A stretch of DNA of 64,000 nt from JBAOHV01 sp963714875 (GCA_963714875.1 CAVQQI010000012.1:248001-312000), one strand, 5' to 3'. Positions 31,092 to 40,944 are shown, numbered from the stretch's first letter. Made by a program: numbers and translations. Notes: generated by a model from the sequence alone, not told the origin.

Positions 31092-32160
31092 GTGACCGAC
31101 GACCCGTTCCCCGTCGAGGAAGCCGCGCCGAACGCCGCGCTGACCGCCTGGGTGCACGAGCACGTCGAGGGCGCAGCCGGGCCGCTGATCGTCGAGCACC
31201 TGTCCGGGGGCTCGTCGAACCTCACCTTCCACGTGCGAGACGACGCCAACGACTGGGTGATGCGTCGCCCGCCGATGGGTCGGCTGCTGGCCACGGCCAA
31301 CGACATGGGACGCGAGTACGCGGTGCAGACCGCCCTAGCCGGTGGTGACGTGCCGGTGGCATCGACGGTGGCGATGTGCCACGACGCCGACGTGATCGGA
31401 GCGCCCTTCTACCTGATGCAGCGGCTCGACGGCGTGGTCTACGACGACGCCGACGCCGTGGCCCACCTCGACGAGGCCCAGGCCGCGGCGGCGGCCGACG
31501 AGCTGGTCGACGTGCTCGCCCGCCTCCACGCCGTCGACCCCTCGGCGGTGGGCCTCGACGACTTCGGCCGGCCCGAGGGCTTCCTGGCCCGGCAAGTCGC
31601 CCGCTGGCAGACGCAGTGGGACGCGTCGAAGCAGGCCGAGATCCCGGCGCATCGACGAGGTGCTGGCGAGGCTCGAGCGATCGATCCCACCGGAGTCGGC
31701 CGCATCGATCGTGCACGGCGACTACAGCTTCAACAACACGATGTGGAGCCGCGACGCCCCCGTCCCGGATGATCGGGGTCCTCGACTGGGAGATGTCCAC
31801 CCTCGGCGACCCGTTGACCGACCTCGGGATGGTCGTCATGTACTGGGGCGACATGGGGGCGCTGCTCTGGCGCCAACGCGCCCCCAGCCCCATCGGGTGA
31901 ACCCCGGGTTCCCCGCCGCCGACCACCTGGTCGAGCGCTATGCCGCCACCAGCGGCCGCGACGTCGACCGGATCGACGTCTACTGCGTGCTGGCCGCGGT
32001 GAAGATCGCCGTCATCGTGGCCGGCAACCAGACCCGCATCGCCGAGCGAGACCCGGATCGGGCCGCCGGCATCCAGCCCACCGTCGAGGCCCTGGCCCAG
32101 TTGGCCCTCGACCGGGCCTCTGCGTCTACGGTCACTGGGCTGCGAGCCGGCCGCGGCTGA
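31092..32160 (+). CDS. APH-type phosphotransferase (acyl-CoA-dehydrogenase-associated), frameshifted
   Basis: About 355 residues from GTG 31092, overlapping the OYE stop region closely. Kinase-like fold: GGSSNLTFHV (nucleotide loop, about 44), VMRRPPMG, catalytic SIVHGDYSFNNTMW (His-Gly-Asp) and VLDWEMSTLGDPLTDLG (metal-binding Asp). The sequence is closest to the ACAD10/11-type domain linked to lipid or steroid catabolism rather than antibiotic resistance. Frame changes near 31648, 31770 and 31895 are needed. Confidence 0.83.
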
Positions 32161-32185
32161 CCTTCGCGACGCCTTCCTGCGGTGA

Positions 32186-33073
32186 TCACACCTCGACGGT
32201 GGCGGAGTCCCGGTGCCGGTCGAGGAAGTCGAGCACGGCGGCGGTGAACGCATCGTTGCGGTCTCCGGCCACCATGTGCCCGGCGCCGGCCACGTCGACG
32301 TACTCGACCTCGGGGTAGCGGGCGCAGAAGCGCTGGGCACCCTCGGCACTGACGAGGTCGCTCACCCGACCCCGCACGAGCATGACGGGCCCCGACGCCA
32401 CCATCGTGGCGACGGCTCGGTGGAGGCGCTCGGAATCGGCGATCTCCGTCGGGGGCAGGTCGGCCGTGCCTCCGATGAACGCCGGATCCCAGTGCCAGTA
32501 GTAGCGGCCGTCGCGCTCGCGCACGTTCTTGGCCAGGCCGCCGAGGTCCGTGGGCCGAGGGCGGTGCGGGTTGTACGCCGCGATGGCGTCGGCCACCTCG
32601 TCGAGGGAACCGAAGCCGCTGAGGGCGTGACCGGCCATGAACGCCTGTATGCGGTCGGCGCCGGCCTGCTCCATGTCGGGGATGATGTCGACGAGGATCA
32701 CCCCTCGGGCGATGCCCGGCTCCACCTCACCGGCGAGGAGCATCGACGTGAGCCCGCCGAGGGACGCACCGATGAGGAACGGCCGCTGGTCGAGGGTGGC
32801 CACGACCGATCGCACGTCATGGGCGAAGCTGGTGAGGCGGTAGTCGGTGTCGACGGACCAGTCGGACTCGCCGTGGCCTCGGGCATCGAGGGTGATGGCA
32901 CGCCAGCCGTCGTCGGCGAGGGCGTCCGCCGTCCCGGCCCAGGAGTGGCGGGTCTGGCCGCCACCGTGCAGGAGCAGCACCGGTGCGGCGTCGGCCATCC
33001 CCCGCACCTCCCCCACGAGGTTGACGCCACCGTGGCCCGCCACCTCGAGCCTGGTCGAGGACTCGGCCGTCAT
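32186..33073 (-). CDS. Alpha/beta hydrolase
   Basis: 295 residues, intact. Oxyanion region LLLHGGGQTRHSW (about 33-45), LDARGHGESDW, nucleophile elbow GASLGG (Ser at about 103), acid residue region MLVRGRVSDLV and catalytic His in GAGHMVAGD. Esterase, lactonase or C-C hydrolase activity is possible; a lactonase would fit a Baeyer-Villiger step, but this is inference. Convergent with the kinase-like gene. Confidence 0.88.
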   Translation of the reverse strand: MTAESSTRLEVAGHGGVNLVGEVRGMADAAPVLLLHGGGQTRHSWAGTADALADDGWRAITLDARGHGESDWSVDTDYRLTSFAHDVRSVVATLDQRPFLIGASLGGLTSMLLAGEVEPGIARGVILVDIIPDMEQAGADRIQAFMAGHALSGFGSLDEVADAIAAYNPHRPRPTDLGGLAKNVRERDGRYYWHWDPAFIGGTADLPPTEIADSERLHRAVATMVASGPVMLVRGRVSDLVSAEGAQRFCARYPEVEYVDVAGAGHMVAGDRNDAFTAAVLDFLDRHRDSATVEV

Positions 33074-33156
33074 CCGGCACCTCTCATGTCGCCCATCGGT
33101 CCCCCGTCACCATCGACCCCTTCGGTGGCTCGGCGAACCTACCCCGGGGTGGGCGG

Positions 33157-34020
33157 TCACGCCTCGGGCCCGGGGGCACGGTCCGCGCCGAGGTCGGCCC
33201 ACAGCACAGGAGCGAGCACCCAGCGGCCGAGCCACTCGGCTGCGCCGGGATCGCTCGCCAGCCACGCCACGACCCCCGGCGGTGGCGTCAGCCGGATCAG
33301 CCCCGAACGTAGCGGTGTACTCGTCGTCGGGTCGCAGGGCCCGGCGCCGCTCCGTGAGCACGTTGCCGGGATCGACGTTGAAGGCCTGGATGCCCGAGGC
33401 GGCGAACTCGGCGTTGATGCCCCCTGCGAGGCGGCCGAGCGCCGCCTTCGACCCCGAGTAGGCGATGCCCCACCCACCGGTTCCCGGCGGGCCGGGTGGG
33501 TCCTGGCGGGCCGAGCCCGACACGATGTCGATGATCCGCCCGCGACCCTGCTCGAGCATCGACGGCACCACGAGCTGGACGAGGCGGATCTGATAGCTCA
33601 CGTTGCCCCGTAGCAGCGTGTCGAGGTCCTGCATGCGGAGATCCAGGAGACGGTCAGAGGTCCCCGGTCCCCGGTAGAGCCCGTTGTTGACGAGCACATC
33701 GATGCGGCCCCATGCGTCGAGCACGGCCCGAGGAACGGCCTCCACGGTCGCGAGGTCGCGGAAGTCCATCGCGACGGCGAGCCCACGACGGCCCCGTCGT
33801 GCCGATCTCCGCCACCGGTCGTGGCGAGGCTCCCCGGGAGCGGGATCGGAGGCGCGCCCTTCACCGTGTCGTCCTCGGCCGACCCGTCGCCCTCGGTGAC
33901 GGTCCGAGCCGTCACGGCCACGTCGAAGCCGGCCTCGGCCAGCGCCAAGGCGATCGCCTTCCCGAGGCCTCGGCTGGCTCCCGTGACCAGCGCCACCGGG
34001 ACGTCGCTCGCACGGCTCAC
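33157..34020 (-). CDS. Short-chain dehydrogenase/reductase, two frameshifts (SDR paralogue B)
   Basis: About 287 residues from GTG 34020. VTGASRGLGKAIALALAEAGFDVAVTARTVTEGDGS matches paralogues A and C almost word for word; further VNNGLYRGPGTSDRLLDL, Ser in IVSGSARQDPPGP and Tyr-x3-Lys in YSGSKAALG. Frame changes near 33785 and 33285 (one extra G) restore VVAWLASDPGAAEWLGRWVLAP to the stop at 33157. The domain order and length match the intact copy at 37307-38170. Confidence 0.85.
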
Positions 34021-34028
34021 GACGGCGC

Positions 34029-34499
34029 TCAGCCGGTCTCGGCCAGCCGAGCGGGGAAGCCGCCCTTGGCGATCGGACCCCAGCCCTCGATGGCGATCCG
34101 GATCAGGCACTTCCCCTGGTCGACCATCGCCTGGCGGTACTCGTCCCAGTCGGGATGCTCGCCACTGATGCAGCGGAAGTACTCGACGAGGTCGTCGACG
34201 GCATCGGGCAACCGGACCACCCGGGCCCGACCGTCGATCTGCACCCACTCCCCGCCGAAGTCATCCGACATCACCACCATCGAGACCAGCGGGTTGCGCT
34301 CGACGTTGGCCACCTTCGCCCGCTCCGGGTAGGTCGAGATCACGAGATCTCCGTCCGCGGCCAGGCCCACGGTCACCAGCGAGGACTGGGGACGCCCGCT
34401 GGGCCGGGTGGTGATCAGCACCCCGTGGTGTCGGGGTCGCACGAACGCCTCCAGCTCGGAACGGTCGACCCTGCGGTTGGTGGCGATGGTCCTGGCCAT
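34029..34499 (-). CDS. PPOX-class F420/flavin-dependent oxidoreductase
   Basis: 156 residues. Split-barrel flavin-binding fold: GVLITTRPSGRPQSSLVTVGLAADGDLVISTYPERAKVANVERNP (about 24-68) and EWVQIDGRARVVRLPDA; C-terminal IEGWGPIAKGGFPARL. The YPERAKVANVERNPLVS pattern is typical of the actinobacterial family annotated as probable F420-dependent enzymes. Ends eight bases from the SDR start on the same strand, so the two may be co-expressed. Confidence 0.85.
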   Translation of the reverse strand: MARTIATNRRVDRSELEAFVRPRHHGVLITTRPSGRPQSSLVTVGLAADGDLVISTYPERAKVANVERNPLVSMVVMSDDFGGEWVQIDGRARVVRLPDAVDDLVEYFRCISGEHPDWDEYRQAMVDQGKCLIRIAIEGWGPIAKGGFPARLAETG

Positions 34500-34583
34500 G
34501 CGGGCGAGGGTACGCCCCACCGGCGACCGCTGGGGTCGGCGGGCGCGACGACACCGATCGAGGCCCTCCCTAGGATCGACCGC

Positions 34584-35085
34584 ATGGCCATCGACGACGA
34601 ACTCCTCAACCGTGTCACCTGGAAGATCCCGAACGCGCTGGCCCTGGTCGGGTCGACGGGCGGGCGACGAACGCAACGCCATGACCACCAGCTGGATCAC
34701 GCCAGCTCTCGATGGAACCCGTGCTGATCGGGGTCGGTGTCGACAACAGCGCCGTCACCCACCGCCTCATCACCGACGGCGGCAGCTTCACCGTGAACCT
34801 CTGGGACGCCGACGACACCCGGGTGTTCGTGAAGTTCTCCAAGCCCGCCGACCGACGAGGGCGACACCCTCAACGGGCGGCCGGTGCACGCCGAGACCAC
34901 CGGGGCGCCCGTGTTCGACGAGGCGATCGCCTGGATCGACTGCGAGGTCCGCCACTCGCTCGACCTCGGCACCCACACCCTCTTCGTCGGCGAGGTCGTC
35001 GATGCCGGCCATCAACGACGACGAGAACCGCGCGGCCTCGATGAGCGACACCCGCATGAAGTACGGCGGCGTCAAGCGCCACTGA
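34584..35085 (+). CDS. Flavin reductase-like / FMN-binding split-barrel protein, frameshifted
   Basis: About 164 residues after closing at least four one-base insertions. Pieces read LLNRVTWKIPNALALVGS, DERNAMTTSWIT, MEPVLIGVGVDNSAVTHRLI, GGSFTVNLWDADDTRVFVKFSKPA, and FDEAIAWIDCEVRHSLDLGTHTLFVGEVVDA, the normal order of a flavin reductase domain (DIM6/NTAB type). It would supply reduced FMN to a monooxygenase. Divergent from the PPOX gene. Confidence 0.75.
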
Positions 35086-35241
35086 CGCTCGAGCGGTGTG
35101 GCCGGCCTCCCGAGGCTGGGCCGCACCTGCCGTGGACGTGCCGGTGGCACCCACCCTCCAACCACTCGGACCGACGCCTAACCCGCCGCCCAGGTGGGCA
35201 CCAGACAGGCGCTATTCGTCAAGTATTTTCTGGATTATCTG

Positions 35242-35270
35242 TTGCGTATCGTACGTGTGTTTGGTAGGGT
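35242..35270 (+). promoter_or_regulatory. Predicted leaderless promoter of the HNH gene
   Basis: TTGCGT (35242-35247) and TAGGGT (35265-35270) are separated by 17 bases, inside an unusually AT-rich stretch (35210-35270). The -10 box ends six bases before the ATG at 35277, so transcription would begin at or next to the start codon; no ribosome binding site is present. Confidence 0.55.
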
Positions 35271-35276
35271 TCCCGC

Positions 35277-36812
35277 ATGGGTTCCGAGGCAGATCGCCAC
35301 CGACTGATCGACACCATTGCGGCGGTCGACCCGCAGCCGATGTCGTCGGTCGTGGGGAAGCTTCTGGTCGCACGTGAGCGGCTCGAGGCGCGGGTGTGCG
35401 AGGCGTTGGCCGGGTTCCTGACCCGTGGCCTGCACCAGGTCGAGGGGTGGTCGTCGCCGGTGGGGTGGTTGAAGGCTCAGGGGCTGTCGGAGCCGGACGC
35501 CAAGCGCCTCGCCGTGCGCAGTGCTCGGCTCACGGCGTGGCCGACCTTGGCCCGGCTGTGGTTCGACGGCCGACTGTCGGGGGCGCAGGTCGATGCGGTC
35601 GTGGCGTCAGTGCCGAAGCGGTTGGTCGATCTGTACGGCACCCACGACGCCGAGGTGTCGCCGCTGTTCGTCGGGTTGTCGGCGGCCGACACCGCCCGGG
35701 CGGTGCGCCACTGGGTGGCCCGCGCCGAGGCCGTCATCGACGATCCGCCCGATCCCGGAGCCGAGGCCACCGGATCGGTGGTGCGCCTGTCACGCACCCT
35801 CGACGGGCGCGCCGTGCTCGACGCCGACCTCGATGCCGACACCGCAGCCCTGGCCGAGACCGCGCTGCGGATCGCCGAACACCCCGACGCGCCGGGTGAG
35901 TTCCGCACCGCCACCGAACGACGCGGTGACGCCTTCGGCACGGTGGTGCGGTTCTTCTGCGACCACTACGCCGAACCCGGGTCACGCCCGGGCCGCCAGC
36001 ACCCCCATGTCGCGGCGATCATCGACGCCGACGACCTGATCGCCGGGTCACTGCGGGGCCTCGGGATCACCACCGCCGCCGACCTGGACCGCCTCCTCGC
36101 CGCCCGCCCCATGGGGATCTTCGAAGAGGGCCTGTTCCGTGACGCGTTGGCGCACGCCGCCGGGCTCCCGGTCGATCACGACGGGCACCCGCTCAGTGCG
36201 GCCAGCCTGGCCCGGCTGTTCACGGAAGGCACCCTCATCCACCGGTTGTCGCTGGCCGACGGACAGGTCATCGACCGTGGCCGCAGCCTGCGCCTGGCTT
36301 CTGCGAACCTGCGCGACGCCATGATCACCCGCGACCGGGGCTGTCGGTTCCCGCACTGCGACGCCCCCGCCGTGTGGGTCCACGCCCACCACCTCGACCA
36401 CTGGGAGAACGGCGGGACCACCGACCTGGCCAACCTCGTCGGGTTGTGCGCCACCCACCACGGGGTCATCCACCGCCACGGGTGGAGTCTGTCCCGACAC
36501 GACGACGGCACCCTGGTGTTCCGACGACCCGACGGGCACACCCTCACCAGCCCACCCCCACGACGACACCGACCACCACCCCTGCCACTGCACCACCCCC
36601 ACCTCCACGACCTCGTCCCCGACCTCCCCGACCCGCCGCCCGCTGATGCCGAACCCCCCGAGTGCCGTGAAGCCGGTGCGCCCGACGAACCCAGCGACCA
36701 CGAGACCGCCCGCATGGTCCGAGCCCGGGTCGTCGACCTCGTCCGCCGCCACCACCGACAGCGGCCACCACTACCGCATCGGCCCGTCGACGCCTGGCCC
36801 GAGGCCGGCTGA
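35277..36812 (+). CDS. DUF222/13E12-repeat family protein with HNH endonuclease domain
   Basis: 511 residues, intact. N-terminal DUF222 region (about 30-250; WSSPVGWLKAQGLSEPDAKRL, FDGRLSGAQVDAVV) and a C-terminal HNH motif: GCRFPHCDAPAVWVHAHHLDHWENGGTTDLANLVGLCATHH (about 355-400), with the Cys-x4-Cys, His-His and Asn-His residues in place. A Pro/His-rich tail follows. This family is multi-copy in actinobacterial genomes and often linked to mobile DNA; its role is not settled. Preceded by a leaderless promoter. Confidence 0.9.
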   Translation: MGSEADRHRLIDTIAAVDPQPMSSVVGKLLVARERLEARVCEALAGFLTRGLHQVEGWSSPVGWLKAQGLSEPDAKRLAVRSARLTAWPTLARLWFDGRLSGAQVDAVVASVPKRLVDLYGTHDAEVSPLFVGLSAADTARAVRHWVARAEAVIDDPPDPGAEATGSVVRLSRTLDGRAVLDADLDADTAALAETALRIAEHPDAPGEFRTATERRGDAFGTVVRFFCDHYAEPGSRPGRQHPHVAAIIDADDLIAGSLRGLGITTAADLDRLLAARPMGIFEEGLFRDALAHAAGLPVDHDGHPLSAASLARLFTEGTLIHRLSLADGQVIDRGRSLRLASANLRDAMITRDRGCRFPHCDAPAVWVHAHHLDHWENGGTTDLANLVGLCATHHGVIHRHGWSLSRHDDGTLVFRRPDGHTLTSPPPRRHRPPPLPLHHPHLHDLVPDLPDPPPADAEPPECREAGAPDEPSDHETARMVRARVVDLVRRHHRQRPPLPHRPVDAWPEAG

Positions 36813-36830
36813 GTCCGCCGCCGACGTGCG

Positions 36831-37310
36831 TCAGGGGCCGGTGACGGGCCGGTCCTCGGTGAACTCCACCTGCAGGTGGCGCCGAGCGATGCGCCAGCCC
36901 TCGTCGGTGCGCTCGAAGCGGTCGAGGTAGCGGATGGCCATCACGTAGTCGGACGGGCCCGTCACGCCGTCGGGTCCCTCGACGTCGCGGACGTGGTGGG
37001 CCAGGCAGTAGGTCTCACCGGTGGCCGTGTCGCCGTCGAGCTCGACCACGTGGTTGGCCACCACGTGCAGCGTGGTGTCGTAGCGCCCGAGCCCGGTCAT
37101 GGCCGTGGCGATGGCCTCCCGGCCGATCCGCTCGCGCACCGCGTCGCTCACGCCCCGGTTGAAGATCCGCAGCTCTCCGTCCGGAGTGAACAGCTCGGCC
37201 GCGGAGCCGGGGTCGTCGCCGTCGACGCACAGGGCGTAGGCATCGACCAGACCGCGCAGGGCCAGCCGATCGGCCAGATCCGAGACCACGTCCGAGGAGG
37301 GCCCGCTCAT
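36831..37310 (-). CDS. SnoaL/NTF2-like protein
   Basis: 159 residues. An N-terminal helix (DLADRLALRGLVDAYALCVDGDDPGSAAELFTPDGEL) and a curved sheet (HVVANHVVELDGDTATGETYCLAHHV, YLDRFERTDEGWRIARRHLQVEF) match the SnoaL-like fold of ketosteroid-isomerase, dehydratase or binding proteins. The start overlaps the stop of the SDR upstream by four bases (ATGA), so the two are translationally coupled. Confidence 0.85.
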   Translation of the reverse strand: MSGPSSDVVSDLADRLALRGLVDAYALCVDGDDPGSAAELFTPDGELRIFNRGVSDAVRERIGREAIATAMTGLGRYDTTLHVVANHVVELDGDTATGETYCLAHHVRDVEGPDGVTGPSDYVMAIRYLDRFERTDEGWRIARRHLQVEFTEDRPVTGP

Positions 37311-38170
37311 GCCTCGACGCCCTCCGGCGGCCAGTCCGGGAGCAGGCCCAGATCGGCGCACAGCTTCGGTGCGTAGATCCACTTGCCGACGAAGCGCAAC
37401 GCCCCGGGGTCGGTCGACAGCCAGGCCACCACGGCCCCGGTGGCCTCGGCCGGCGCAGAGCCAAAGCCGGCCTCGAAGTCGTCGTCGGGGTTGAGGGCCC
37501 GGCGCTTCTCCGTGGCGACGTTGCCGGGATCGACGTTGAAGGCCCGCACGCCCCGGTCCCGGAACTCGGCCTCGATGCCGCCGGCCACCCGGCCGAAGGC
37601 CGCCTTCGACGCCGAGTAGGCGATGCCCCAGCCACCGGCGCCGGCCGGACCGGGCGGATCGTGACGGGCCGAACCCGAGACCATGTTGATCACCCGCCCC
37701 TCACCCCGTTCGAGCATGTGCGGCACCACCAACTGGATGAGGCGGATCTGGTGGGAGAAGTTCCCTCGCATCAGGTTGTCGAGGTCGCCCTGGCGCATGT
37801 CGAGGATTCGGTCCATGGTGCCGGCGCCTTGGTAGATGGCGTTGTTGAACAGCACGTCGATGCGGCCCCAGGCATCGAGGACCGCTCCCGGGACGGCCTC
37901 GACGGCGGCGAGGTCGAGCAGGTCCATGGGGATCGACAACGCCCGGCGGCCCCGCCGTTCGATCTCCGCCGCCGTCGACTCGAGGCTCCCGGGCACGGCC
38001 ACCACCGGTTCGTCGCCCCGCACCGAGTTGGGCTCGGTGCGCCCGTCGCCCTCGTGGACGGTCCGCGCCGTGATGGCCACGTCGAACCCGGCCTCGGCCA
38101 GCGCCAACGCCGACGCCTTGCCGATCCCCCGACTGGCCCCCGTCACCACTGCAACCGGTGTGTCCCCCAT
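37307..38170 (-). CDS. Short-chain dehydrogenase/reductase (SDR paralogue C)
   Basis: 287 residues, intact. VTGASRGIGKASALALAEAGFDVAITARTVHEGDG, FNNAIYQGAGTMDRILDM, Ser in NMVSGSARHDPPGPAG, Tyr-x3-Lys in YSASKAAFG (about 183) and TDPGALRFVGKWIYAPKL. It is the reference for the two frameshifted paralogues at 33157-34020 and 26351-27188. Coupled to the SnoaL-like gene. Confidence 0.9.
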   Translation of the reverse strand: MGDTPVAVVTGASRGIGKASALALAEAGFDVAITARTVHEGDGRTEPNSVRGDEPVVAVPGSLESTAAEIERRGRRALSIPMDLLDLAAVEAVPGAVLDAWGRIDVLFNNAIYQGAGTMDRILDMRQGDLDNLMRGNFSHQIRLIQLVVPHMLERGEGRVINMVSGSARHDPPGPAGAGGWGIAYSASKAAFGRVAGGIEAEFRDRGVRAFNVDPGNVATEKRRALNPDDDFEAGFGSAPAEATGAVVAWLSTDPGALRFVGKWIYAPKLCADLGLLPDWPPEGVEA

Positions 38171-38273
38171 GTCGCCACCCCTCTCGATCTCGGCTCGCCG
38201 GACCCTACCGGCAGCATCCCGAGGTCGCCGAGATGGAAGCCCTGCCGGCTGCGCTCAGCTGAGCCGCCGGGGC

Positions 38274-39533
38274 TCAGCTGCCGTCGACCGACCAGTGCCA
38301 GGGCTCACTGGGCAGGTTCACGAACCCCCAGCGCCCGGCGTTGGACGCCAACCACTGGAACGCGGGATCGCTCCGGCTCTGGATGATCCGCCCGTTGGAG
38401 GCGAAGTCGACGGCCAGGCCCTGCTCGTGCTTCGAGCGCCCCGGTATGGCCGTCGGCGGACGGCACTGGTCCGGTGGCATCTGGTAGATGGCGTAGTCGC
38501 TGGTCCCGCAGTGCTGTCGCCGCAGGGCGATCTGCGCCGACGAGTCGCGGTAGCCGGTGCCGCTGAGATTGAACCCGGCGGCGCGGGCCGCGTCGAGGAG
38601 GCCGGCCAGGTTGGACGCGATGGAGCCCGCCACCGTGATGCCGCCCACGGTCGTCAGTCCACCGGGACGGGGGATCACCGTCACCGGTCCACCCCCGCCG
38701 CCGCCACCGCCCGTGCTCCCGCCGCCGGAGCCGCTCGACGACGACGACGCGGCCTCGGCCGCTCGGGTCGCGGCGAGCTGCGCGGCGATGGCCGCCTGCT
38801 CGGAGGCGATGCGTGACGCGAGCTGCGAGTCGAGGGCGGCCAGCGACTGCGACTCGGCGAGGCGATCGCTCAGGCGGTCGCTGATCTGGGCCGCCACCCG
38901 CTGCTGCTCGGCCTGCGCCGACTCGAAGCCGGCGGCCTTCTCGCTCAGCGACCGTCGACGGCCCTCGGCCTCGGCTCTGGCCACCTCGGCCTCGTCACGC
39001 TGGTCCTCGAGCAGCCGCTTGGCGGCGCTGAGCTCGTCGGCGGCGTCGAGCTTGTTGCCGTTCGTCACGTCGAGCAGGGCCTGCTTCGTGCTGGCCTCGT
39101 TGGCGGTGTCCTCCTGGAAGACCGAGAGGAGCTGATCGCCGCCGGGACGGACGTAGGCATCGACCGCCGCCGCCACGACCTGGGTGCGCAGCTCGTCGAT
39201 CCGCCCCTCGGTCGCCCGCGCCTCGCGCTCGGCCTGGGCGGCACGCGCCTCGGCCTCGTCGACCGACCGCTGCGCATCCGCCACCTGGGCCCGTGTGGCC
39301 CGGACGTTGGCCTCGAGGTCGGCCAGGGCCTGGCTCACCTGGGCATCGCTGGCTCGCAGCGTGTCGATCTGACCCGCCACCTCGGCCCGTTGCTGCTTCA
39401 CCGCCCGCTGCTCGGCGGCCGTGTCGGCACCCGCCGCGTTCGACACCACGACACCCGACGACACCACGGCCACGGCCGCGACGATCGCACCGACCAACCG
39501 GGTGCGGCGTGAGTGTTGCAATGGCAAGGACAT
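38274..39533 (-). CDS. Secreted coiled-coil protein with VanY-type D,D-carboxypeptidase domain
   Basis: 419 residues. Signal/transmembrane segment (about 12-34, LVGAIVAAVAVVSSGVVVSNA), a long Ala/Glu/Gln-rich coiled coil (about 40-255), a Ser/Gly linker, and a C-terminal VanY/M15 peptidase domain with zinc-binding SKHEQGLAVDF and EPWHWS. The layout recalls cell-division hydrolases of the NlpC/RipA or EnvC type, but with a VanY domain. ATG 39533 is preferred over 39569 because GGAGAG lies upstream of it. Acts on peptidoglycan stem peptides. Confidence 0.85.
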   Translation of the reverse strand: MSLPLQHSRRTRLVGAIVAAVAVVSSGVVVSNAAGADTAAEQRAVKQQRAEVAGQIDTLRASDAQVSQALADLEANVRATRAQVADAQRSVDEAEARAAQAEREARATEGRIDELRTQVVAAAVDAYVRPGGDQLLSVFQEDTANEASTKQALLDVTNGNKLDAADELSAAKRLLEDQRDEAEVARAEAEGRRRSLSEKAAGFESAQAEQQRVAAQISDRLSDRLAESQSLAALDSQLASRIASEQAAIAAQLAATRAAEAASSSSSGSGGGSTGGGGGGGGPVTVIPRPGGLTTVGGITVAGSIASNLAGLLDAARAAGFNLSGTGYRDSSAQIALRRQHCGTSDYAIYQMPPDQCRPPTAIPGRSKHEQGLAVDFASNGRIIQSRSDPAFQWLASNAGRWGFVNLPSEPWHWSVDGS

Positions 39534-39679
39534 GAAAGAGGCTCTCCGAGACCGCTCCGTGACAGGCATCGCAGCAATGCCGTAACGGAATCGCAATATA
39601 GCCGCCCCCGGACCCGAACGGGTGCACCCCGTCGCAGAGCCGCCCCGCAGTGGCTGGCGAGCTCCCCCGCCGGCCCCCG

Positions 39680-40891
39680 TCAGGCCGCGGAGGAACGGGA
39701 GAGCACCGGATCGAGCACCGCCAACCCTCGACCGCCGATCGAGAGGGCCCGTCCGGCCAGGCCCGGGTGCTCGGGCTCCACGAGGTTGGCCATGATGTCG
39801 AGGACGAGGCGCATCGTGAAGCCCGTCGAGAGGGCGAAGCCCAGCAGCACCCGCAGGAGCTGCGGTCGTCCGATGACCCAGGCGAAGCGCCGGGCGGTGG
39901 CGAAGAACTCGTCGTACTCCGCCTCGAGGCGATGGAGGTAGGCCACGTGGGCGTGGCGGGGTGAGGCGGCGAAGCACTCGGCGACCAGGCGACCCGTCTC
40001 GAGCCCGTAGTCGATCCCTTCGCCGTTGAACGGGTTCACCAGTCCGGCGGCGTCGCCGACGACCACCCAACCCGGGCCACCGCGGTGCTCGACGTGCATG
40101 GGTAGGCGCCAGGCCCGGGGACGGGCGATGAACTCGCCGAGGCCCCAGCTCTCGCGCACCTGCTCGGTGTAGGCGTCGAGCATGGTGTTCAGGTTGAGGT
40201 CCGAGAAGTTCCGCATCGTCGACAGCGCACCGACGCCGATGTTGACCATGCCGTCGCCGGCGGGGAACACCCATCCGTACCCGGGCACGATGCCGCCGTC
40301 CGGGCCCTTCACGGTCAGGCAGGCCTCCATGTACCGGTCGTCGGCCCGCGTCGACGGCACGTAGCCCCGGATGGCCAGACCGAAGGGCGACGTCGGCACA
40401 CGCACGGCCCCCAGCGCCCGCGCCGCGGGAGAACCTGCCCCCGAGGCCACCACGACGAGATCGGCCCGCACCTCGCCCGCCGGGGTGCGCACCCCGACGA
40501 CCCGGCCCCGCTCCACCACCGGCTCGGCCGCGCAGTGCTCGCGGAGATCGGCGCCCGCCTTCACCGCGGTGTCCATGAGCAGCGCGTCGAACTGCGCCCG
40601 TGGCGCCACCGCCCCCCTCGGCGGGAACGCTCCGTCGGGCCACAGCACCTCTCGCTCGGCACGCCCCGCCTGGACCCGCAGGCCGTCGATGCGGTGGAAG
40701 CCGTCCATCTCGACGCCCAGGCGCTCGAGCTCGGCGATGGCCCGCGGCGTGAGCCCGTCACCGCACGACTTGTCGCGGCCCCGTTCGGCCTTCTCGAACA
40801 ACACCACGTCGGCGCCGTCGCGCGCCGCCCAGGTGGCCGCGGCCGAGCCGGCCGGGCCGGCCCCGATCACTGCGACATCGCACCGTTCCAT
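39680..40891 (-). CDS. Geranylgeranyl reductase family FAD-dependent oxidoreductase
   Basis: 403 residues. FAD motif DVAVIGAGPAGSAAATWAA (about 4-22), EKAERGRDKSCGDGLTPRAIAEL (the Cys-Gly-Asp-Gly motif of the family), YGWVFPAGDGMVNIGVG, and GDAAGLVNPFNGEGIDYGLETG (second FAD motif, about 290). Saturates isoprenoid chains, for example menaquinone side chains, or modifies related lipids. Intact. Lies just beyond tRNA-Gln of block 2. Confidence 0.88.
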   Translation of the reverse strand: MERCDVAVIGAGPAGSAAATWAARDGADVVLFEKAERGRDKSCGDGLTPRAIAELERLGVEMDGFHRIDGLRVQAGRAEREVLWPDGAFPPRGAVAPRAQFDALLMDTAVKAGADLREHCAAEPVVERGRVVGVRTPAGEVRADLVVVASGAGSPAARALGAVRVPTSPFGLAIRGYVPSTRADDRYMEACLTVKGPDGGIVPGYGWVFPAGDGMVNIGVGALSTMRNFSDLNLNTMLDAYTEQVRESWGLGEFIARPRAWRLPMHVEHRGGPGWVVVGDAAGLVNPFNGEGIDYGLETGRLVAECFAASPRHAHVAYLHRLEAEYDEFFATARRFAWVIGRPQLLRVLLGFALSTGFTMRLVLDIMANLVEPEHPGLAGRALSIGGRGLAVLDPVLSRSSAA

Positions 40892-40944
40892 GGCCCAGAG
40901 TCTCGCCCGACCCGCCGCGAAATCCCCCATCGGAGTGGACGCGA

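Noticed and set aside
31092..32160. Aminoglycoside resistance gene
   Set aside because: The kinase-like motifs fit the ACAD10/11-type branch and the neighbours are catabolic; no resistance context is visible.
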